The position numbers and the translations under genes are program-made. DNA of 64,000 nt from Metabacillus idriensis (GTDB taxonomy: Bacteria; Bacillota; Bacilli; Bacillales; Bacillaceae), in NCBI RefSeq assembly GCF_009674765.1, contig NZ_WKKF01000002.1, positions 1 to 64,000 on the forward strand, written 5' to 3'. Under the pieces are notes generated by a model that saw only the letters and a program-made list of their open reading frames with translations, was not told where the DNA came from and ran no database searches. This document shows positions 59,159 through 64,000 of this stretch, in pieces. Each line of letters begins with the position of its first letter. The first letter of the stretch is position 1.

Positions 59159-60667
59159 ATGGGTAGCATGAGCAGCTTACAGAACAAAACAGACGTGATA
59201 TTGATTGGGGCCGGAGTCATGAGTGCGACTTTGGGATCATTATTAAAAGAGTTAGCACCGGAATGGGAAATCAAAGTGTTTGAGAAGCTCGCAAGCGCAG
59301 GGGAAGAAAGCTCGAATGAATGGAATAACGCGGGTACGGGCCATGCTGCACTGTGTGAGCTAAACTATACATCGGAGAAATCGGACGGATCTGTAGATAT
59401 TAGCAAAGCTGTAAAGATTAATGAACAGTTTCAGCTTTCCAGACAGTTTTGGTCTTATCTTGTAAACAGCAATCTGATTCGTAATCCGCAGGACTTTATC
59501 ATGCCAATTCCTCATATGAGTTTTGTTGAAGGGGAAAAAAATGTAGCGTTTTTGAAAAAGCGTTTGGAAGCGTTGTCAGAAAATCCTCTGTTTCAAGGGA
59601 TGGAGTTTTCCGATAATCCAGAAAAACTGAAGGAATGGATTCCGCTTATGATGGAAGGCCGGACATCGAATGAGCCGATAGCGGCAACAAAAATCGATTC
59701 TGGAACGGATGTTAACTTTGGTGCTTTAACACGCATGCTGTTTGATTACTTGAAGACTAAAAATGTTGAGATCAACTACAAGCATAGCGTTGAGGATATG
59801 AAACGCACCAGTGATGGCTCGTGGGAATTGAAAGTGCGGAATGTCGACAGTGGTACTGTTGAACACCATACTGCTAAATTCGTCTTTATCGGCGGCGGGG
59901 GCGGAAGTCTGCCATTGCTGCAAAAAACCGGTATTCCTGAGTCAAAACATATTGGTGGATTCCCGGTAAGCGGACTATTTTTAGTGTGCAAAAATCCGGA
60001 AGTTGTCGCGCAGCATCATGCAAAAGTATACGGTAAAGCTAAGGTTGGTGCGCCTCCAATGTCTGTTCCGCATCTTGATACAAGATATATCGACAACAAA
60101 AAAACATTGCTGTTTGGACCGTTTGCCGGGTTCTCGCCAAAGTTTTTAAAAACGGGTTCGAATTTGGATTTGATCGGTTCAGTCAAACCGAATAATGTCG
60201 TTACGATGCTCGCAGCAGGCGTTAAAGAGATGGCTTTAACAAAATACCTGATCCAGCAAGTCCTGTTATCGAATGAAAAGCGCATGGAAGAATTACGAGA
60301 GTTTATTCCGAACGCTAAAAGCGAGGATTGGGATATCGTAGTAGCGGGCCAACGTGTACAAGTTATCAAAGATACAGATGCCGGTAAAGGAACACTTCAA
60401 TTCGGTACGGAAGTTGTCAGTGCCGCAGATGGTTCGGTTGCTGCATTACTCGGCGCTTCTCCGGGTGCTTCCACTGCTGTTCACGTAATGCTTGAAGTAT
60501 TTAAAAAATGCTTCCCGCAGCATATGAAAGAGTGGGAACCGAAAATAAAAGAAATGATACCTTCTTATGGTGTGTCACTAGTGAACAGCCCAGAGCTTTT
60601 CCAAGAAATTGATGCTTCAACCGCACAGACACTTGGTTTAAGTAAAAAAGAACTGGTCTATAGTTAA
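59159..60667 (+). CDS. mqo: Malate:quinone oxidoreductase
   Basis: About 502-residue FAD-dependent membrane-associated enzyme oxidising malate to oxaloacetate with electrons to quinone. The FAD motif [20 protein letters not shown] is near the start; [19 protein letters not shown] and [20 protein letters not shown] are family signatures. AGGGGAT precedes the ATG at 59159; the ATG at 59168 is also possible. Stands alone, closed by a bidirectional terminator. Confidence 0.97.
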   Translation: MGSMSSLQNKTDVILIGAGVMSATLGSLLKELAPEWEIKVFEKLASAGEESSNEWNNAGTGHAALCELNYTSEKSDGSVDISKAVKINEQFQLSRQFWSYLVNSNLIRNPQDFIMPIPHMSFVEGEKNVAFLKKRLEALSENPLFQGMEFSDNPEKLKEWIPLMMEGRTSNEPIAATKIDSGTDVNFGALTRMLFDYLKTKNVEINYKHSVEDMKRTSDGSWELKVRNVDSGTVEHHTAKFVFIGGGGGSLPLLQKTGIPESKHIGGFPVSGLFLVCKNPEVVAQHHAKVYGKAKVGAPPMSVPHLDTRYIDNKKTLLFGPFAGFSPKFLKTGSNLDLIGSVKPNNVVTMLAAGVKEMALTKYLIQQVLLSNEKRMEELREFIPNAKSEDWDIVVAGQRVQVIKDTDAGKGTLQFGTEVVSAADGSVAALLGASPGASTAVHVMLEVFKKCFPQHMKEWEPKIKEMIPSYGVSLVNSPELFQEIDASTAQTLGLSKKELVYS

Positions 60668-60744
60668 TTCTTTGGATTTAGAAACAAAGGCCTGCGTAAT
60701 GAAATTGTTCAAAGCCAGGTACAAAAATTGAAAAAGCAAAAAAA

Positions 60745-60793
60745 TTAGAGGATGAACCGAAGCTAATGAAAAGTTCGGCTCATCCTCTTTCTA
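60745..60793. terminator. Bidirectional terminator of mqo and rluF-like gene
   Basis: AGAGGATGA-CCGAA / TTCGG-TCATCCTCT stem with A- and T-rich flanks between convergent genes. Confidence 0.88.
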
Positions 60794-60794
60794 T

Positions 60795-61502
60795 TTACCA
60801 TTCTTTCGGCTCGTAATTTAATTCACTGAATAGCTGAGTGCGTTCTTTTTTTGATAGATCTCTCCACTGACCAGGGGGAAGGTTTCCTAAATGGATATTC
60901 ATGATTCGGACTCTCTGCAGTCTTAAAACTTGGTATCCGAGCTCTTCGCACATACGGCGGATTTGGCGGTTCAGTCCTTGTTTTAAGATGATTTTAAAGT
61001 CATATTTTGAAAGCTGTTCTACTTCGCAAGGAAGTGTTTTTGTCCCTAAGATTTTCACGCCGCTTGCCATTTTCTCCAGAAATTCAGGCGTGATCGGCTT
61101 GTCTACTGAAACGTTATATTCTTTTTCATGAGCATTTTCTACACGAAGAATTTCGTTTACAATGTCTCCGTCGTTTGTGAGAAGGATTAAGCCATCGGAG
61201 TCTTTATCCAGACGTCCAATATTATAAATTCGCAAAGGGTGATTGACTAGATCAATGATATTTCCTTTTACGTTTTTTTCTGTTGTACTTGTAATGCCTA
61301 CAGGTTTATTAAGCGCGATGTAAACATTATTTCTAGAGACTTGGATAGCGCTCCCGCTAACCCGGACATCGTCCCCGGGCTCAACCCGGTCCCCAATTTT
61401 CGCTTTTCTTCCATTGATCGTGACTCTTCCTTCTTCAATTAATTTATCGGCGCCTCGTCTGGACGCTTTTCCAGATTCACTGATAAATTTATTAATACGC
61501 AT
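60795..61502 (-). CDS. rluF: RluF-type 23S rRNA pseudouridine synthase
   Basis: 235-residue RsuA/RluB/RluF-family synthase. N-terminal S4 domain (MRINKFISESGKASRRGADKLI), then the catalytic domain with the active-site Asp in IGRLDKDSDGLILLTNDG, and GLNRQIRRMCEELGY. RluF modifies U2604 (and 2605 relatives) in 23S rRNA in E. coli; the exact target here is inferred. The ATG at 61502 matches the family start better than the upstream GTG at 61511. Confidence 0.92.
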   Translation of the reverse strand: MRINKFISESGKASRRGADKLIEEGRVTINGRKAKIGDRVEPGDDVRVSGSAIQVSRNNVYIALNKPVGITSTTEKNVKGNIIDLVNHPLRIYNIGRLDKDSDGLILLTNDGDIVNEILRVENAHEKEYNVSVDKPITPEFLEKMASGVKILGTKTLPCEVEQLSKYDFKIILKQGLNRQIRRMCEELGYQVLRLQRVRIMNIHLGNLPPGQWRDLSKKERTQLFSELNYEPKEW

Positions 61503-61836
61503 GCATATCACAGCCTTAAGTGAGAATTGTATAGTTAAGAATACCTTAAGTATTACCTTGTTCTCAAGTGCTATTTATAACCTCGCTGTCTTTAATAACT
61601 GCAAAATTCTTTCTGTTTTCATGGATGATTTATGATATGTTGAAATTCTTCACTAATAATGACATCATATAAAAGTTCCTTACCTATAAATCATTTCCCA
61701 AAGGATAACTCTGTAAAAGTACTGATTTATTTGCACTTAAGAATAGATTTTTGAGAAAAAACCTTAAAAGCAGCTTTGCATTTTGCGTCTGCCCTAAGGA
61801 TAGAGAAATTTTTTAATAGAAAGGGGTTAATTGCTT
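61503..61836. other. AT-rich intergenic region
   Basis: About 330 bp containing the divergent upstream regions of the rluF-like gene and the small coiled-coil gene. No RNA, repeat or gene that I can support. Confidence 0.4.
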
Positions 61837-62028
61837 ATGAAATACTTTAAATCACAGATGAAACAGCTGATCAAAGAAAATAAGGAATTGCAAGATAAGC
61901 TGAATGGATTGATGAATGAACATAGCCTTGAGAAAAACTTTGCCCTCAAAGCCCTATATCATTCAGAGGTTGCGGAAGGCGGAAAATATCAGCTTGCCTA
62001 TCAAGCGCTGGACTTGCCTAAAAGATAG
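61837..62028 (+). CDS. Small charged coiled-coil protein
   Basis: 63-residue soluble protein, family not recognised. The first half (KQLIKENKELQDKLNGLMNE) is a predicted amphipathic coiled coil; the second half is FALKALYHSEVAEGGKYQLA. AAAGGGG precedes the ATG at a somewhat long spacing. Codon use looks coding. Stands alone. Confidence 0.65.
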   Translation: MKYFKSQMKQLIKENKELQDKLNGLMNEHSLEKNFALKALYHSEVAEGGKYQLAYQALDLPKR

Positions 62029-62310
62029 GTCTTTTTTGCAAAGAAAATAATCCAAATTATAAGACTGTTGAGATGCCTCAACCGCTTTTTATTATGGTTT
62101 TAGTCATATTTTTATTCGGTCAATTTTTCAGAAGTCCAAAGACATCCGCTTCATAAAAGCCGCTGCGACGGATTTTATTTGTGGCTTCTCCTTTTAGGAC
62201 CAGTAGATGAAGAGAATCATAAAACGAGTAGCCGGACTCCAATTTCAATGTTTAAAATCGTAAAAATCTATATAATATAGGAAAAGATCATTTCGAAAAC
62301 GAGGTGACAT

Positions 62311-62991
62311 ATGCAAGTCATTTGCGAAAAAAGAACCTATTCAAGAGAGTTTCACTCACATCAGCATGACTTTGGGCAGTTTCTTTTTCCCCTTCAAGGA
62401 ACTCTTGAGATTCAAACGGATAGGCAGGAGCTGCACCTGAGCGGAGATGCTTGCTTTTACATACCGCCAGACTTCACTCATCACTATCGTTCTACAGACA
62501 GGAATGAATTTCTGATTTTGGACATTCCAACTCATTATTTGCAAGGCAAAACGGAGAGTATGTATCTAAAGCTTGATCAGCAATGGTCCTCCATCCGGTT
62601 TTTGCTGCTGGAAGAGGCCGGCAGCCATCAGGGAGGATTGAATGAACTCACAAGATATGTAGCTCAAAAACTGCAGAAGTCCCTTTCTCCTTCCATTACG
62701 TATCTTCATCAGCAATATAAGCGTCCGATCAAAATGGAAACCCTGGCGGAGATCGAACATTATCATCCTGTCTATTATTCAGCCTGGTTTAAAGAGAAAA
62801 CAGGGAAAAGTCCAAAGGCCTATATCTCTGAGCTGCGGATGAATGAAGCAAAGCGGCTATTAATGGGGACTTCCTGGCCAATATCAAGCATCAGCGAAGA
62901 GGTAGGGTTTGAGAATGTTTCTTCCTTTACGAGATGGTTCACAAGCTGCGAGGGCATTTCTCCTAAAGCATACAGAAAAATGAATATCTGA
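62311..62991 (+). CDS. AraC-family transcriptional regulator with cupin domain
   Basis: 226-residue regulator. The N-terminal cupin sensor (about 1-95) has FHSHQHDFGQFLFPLQG and YIPPDFTHHYRS. The C-terminal double HTH (about 125-226) includes SISEEVGFENVSSFTRWF and ISPKAYRKM. The first HTH is unusually diverged (KMETLAEIEHYHPVYYSAWF). GAGGTG precedes the ATG. The DMT exporter 90 bp downstream is its likely target. Confidence 0.9.
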   Translation: MQVICEKRTYSREFHSHQHDFGQFLFPLQGTLEIQTDRQELHLSGDACFYIPPDFTHHYRSTDRNEFLILDIPTHYLQGKTESMYLKLDQQWSSIRFLLLEEAGSHQGGLNELTRYVAQKLQKSLSPSITYLHQQYKRPIKMETLAEIEHYHPVYYSAWFKEKTGKSPKAYISELRMNEAKRLLMGTSWPISSISEEVGFENVSSFTRWFTSCEGISPKAYRKMNI

Positions 62992-62995
62992 TAAA

Positions 62996-63066
62996 AAGAA
63001 CCTTAAACTTGGTAAAGAAAAACGGTCTGTTCTTCTTTATGATGATGATATAGGTTCTTTTTTATT
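62996..63066 (+). terminator. Possible terminator between AraC regulator and DMT gene
   Basis: AAAGAACCT - long imperfect arm - AGGTTCTTT TTT. It may be a weak terminator or attenuator, as the ribosome site of the next gene follows closely. Confidence 0.55.
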
Positions 63067-63078
63067 GGGGTGAAAACG

Positions 63079-63939
63079 ATGAAGGAAAAATTGGCTCCGC
63101 TGTGGGTCCTGCTCGCAGGCGTATTATGGGGAACAACCGGTACGGCACAGACTTATGCTCCAGAAGCTGCACATCCGATTGCCGTCGGGGCGGCGCGTCT
63201 TGCGGTTGGAGGTATCTCCTTATTGATTATTGTTCTAATGCTCGGTCAGTTAAATCTGCGTAATTGGCCAATCAAGGTGACATTCGCTGCAGCTTTATGT
63301 ATGGCTGCCTATCAGCCGTTATTTTTCACAGCGGTTCAAATAACCGGAGTGGCAGTCGGTACTGTTATCGCTATTGGAAGCGCCCCCCTTCTATCGGGTG
63401 CCCTGGAGTGGCTGGTGCTGAAGAAAAATCCATCAAGAGGCTGGTGGTACTCAACCTTTCTATCAATCTTTGGATGTATCTTGCTATTTTCAAATAATGA
63501 CTCAATGAGTGCTGCTCCATCTGGTATTATCATGGCTCTCGGGGCCGGTTTATCCTTTGCTGTTTATACACTGGTCAGCAGGCGGCTTGTGCAGAATTAT
63601 CCTTCTTTATCGGTTGTAGCGGTTGTTTTTACTCTCAGTGCGGTCTTTTTATCTCCATTTCTCTTTCTATATGACATGAGTTGGATTACGGAGCCTGAGG
63701 GGCTCTCGGTAAGTCTCCATTTGGGCATTATGTCGACGGGTATTGCCTACCTTCTTTTTGCCAAAGCCCTTTACTACGTTCCTTCCTCAACAGCGGTCAC
63801 GCTCGCATTGGCAGAACCTTTAACTGCTGCTTTGCTGGGTGTGCTGCTGGTTGGGGAAAAGCTGGATTTCGTTTCTTGGGCGGGCGTATCTTGTTTGTTG
63901 GCGGGGATTGGGATTTTGGTGGTTTTGAGAGCTAAGTAA
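63079..63939 (+). CDS. DMT/EamA-family transporter
   Basis: 286-residue membrane protein with ten helices forming two EamA repeats; GVLWGTTGTAQTYAP at the N-terminus and EPLTAALLGVLLVGEKL in the last repeat are family marks. Exports small metabolites or amino acids in related systems; the substrate here is unknown. GGGGTG precedes the ATG at 63079 by six bases; a GTG at 63070 overlaps it. Paired with the upstream AraC regulator. Confidence 0.9.
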   Translation: MKEKLAPLWVLLAGVLWGTTGTAQTYAPEAAHPIAVGAARLAVGGISLLIIVLMLGQLNLRNWPIKVTFAAALCMAAYQPLFFTAVQITGVAVGTVIAIGSAPLLSGALEWLVLKKNPSRGWWYSTFLSIFGCILLFSNNDSMSAAPSGIIMALGAGLSFAVYTLVSRRLVQNYPSLSVVAVVFTLSAVFLSPFLFLYDMSWITEPEGLSVSLHLGIMSTGIAYLLFAKALYYVPSSTAVTLALAEPLTAALLGVLLVGEKLDFVSWAGVSCLLAGIGILVVLRAK

Positions 63940-64000
63940 AAAGAGGAAGTATCTGTAAGTTGATGATTGATTACCTCAAAACGAATGACAAGAACAAGAA

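Overview
The window is the replication-origin region of a low-to-moderate GC, endospore-forming Firmicute of the family Bacillaceae. Gene order (gyrA-gyrB-remB-recF-yaaA-dnaN-dnaA / rpmH-rnpA-spoIIIJ-jag-mnmE-mnmG-rsmG-noc-soj-spo0J ... ychF-rpsF-ssb-rpsR ... gdpP-rplI-dnaB-purA ... walRKHIJ-htrA-rlmH) and protein sequences closely follow Bacillus subtilis. A genus such as Metabacillus or Bacillus is plausible, but genus cannot be fixed from the sequence alone.

Layout. 1-330: start of an rRNA operon on the minus strand (16S 5' end, promoter). 0.3-13.5 kb, all minus strand: an HD-GYP protein, gyrA, a 2.7 kb accessory block (truncated class F-like sortase, LPXTG-type wall protein, Gly/Tyr-rich repeat protein) that separates gyrA from gyrB, then gyrB, remB, recF, yaaA, dnaN, dnaA. 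11.9-12.1 kb and 13.6-13.9 kb: the two halves of oriC, with DnaA boxes flanking dnaA and a basal unwinding element (DnaA boxes, GC cluster, DnaA-trios, AT-rich tract) between dnaA and dnaN. 14-46.4 kb: plus-strand core genes pointing away from the origin, so both arms are co-oriented with replication. This half carries a parS site inside parB, a second parS inside walK, PurR-type operators at purA, a tRNA-Phe gene with a duplicated 5' half, 52-bp tandem repeats, and a DnaA-box cluster lying partly in a tiny CxxH/CxxC gene upstream of rlmH.

From 46.5 kb on the content is accessory and strand-mixed: a Major Royal Jelly/Yellow-family protein, a probably truncated ferritin-like gene, a GNAT acetyltransferase, an MFS exporter, a Fur-controlled ferric-iron ABC importer (binding lipoprotein, fused permease, ATPase), a divergent MFS exporter / HTH-TPR regulator pair sharing twin palindromic operators, an amino-acid permease, malate:quinone oxidoreductase, an RluF-type pseudouridine synthase, a small coiled-coil protein, and an AraC-type regulator with a DMT exporter.

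The core genes cooperate in replication initiation (DnaA, DnaN, DnaB helicase, SSB, gyrase), chromosome segregation and nucleoid occlusion (ParA/ParB/Noc), tRNA modification (MnmE/MnmG), membrane-protein insertion (SpoIIIJ/Jag), c-di-AMP turnover (GdpP) and cell-wall homeostasis (WalRKHIJ, HtrA, M23 peptidase). I did not find a clearly undescribed multi-gene system. The most unusual local features are the broken sortase/wall-protein block inside the gyr locus, the tRNA-Phe 5' duplication, the HD-GYP protein with a substituted metal motif, and the twin-operator regulator/exporter module with a possible downstream micropeptide.
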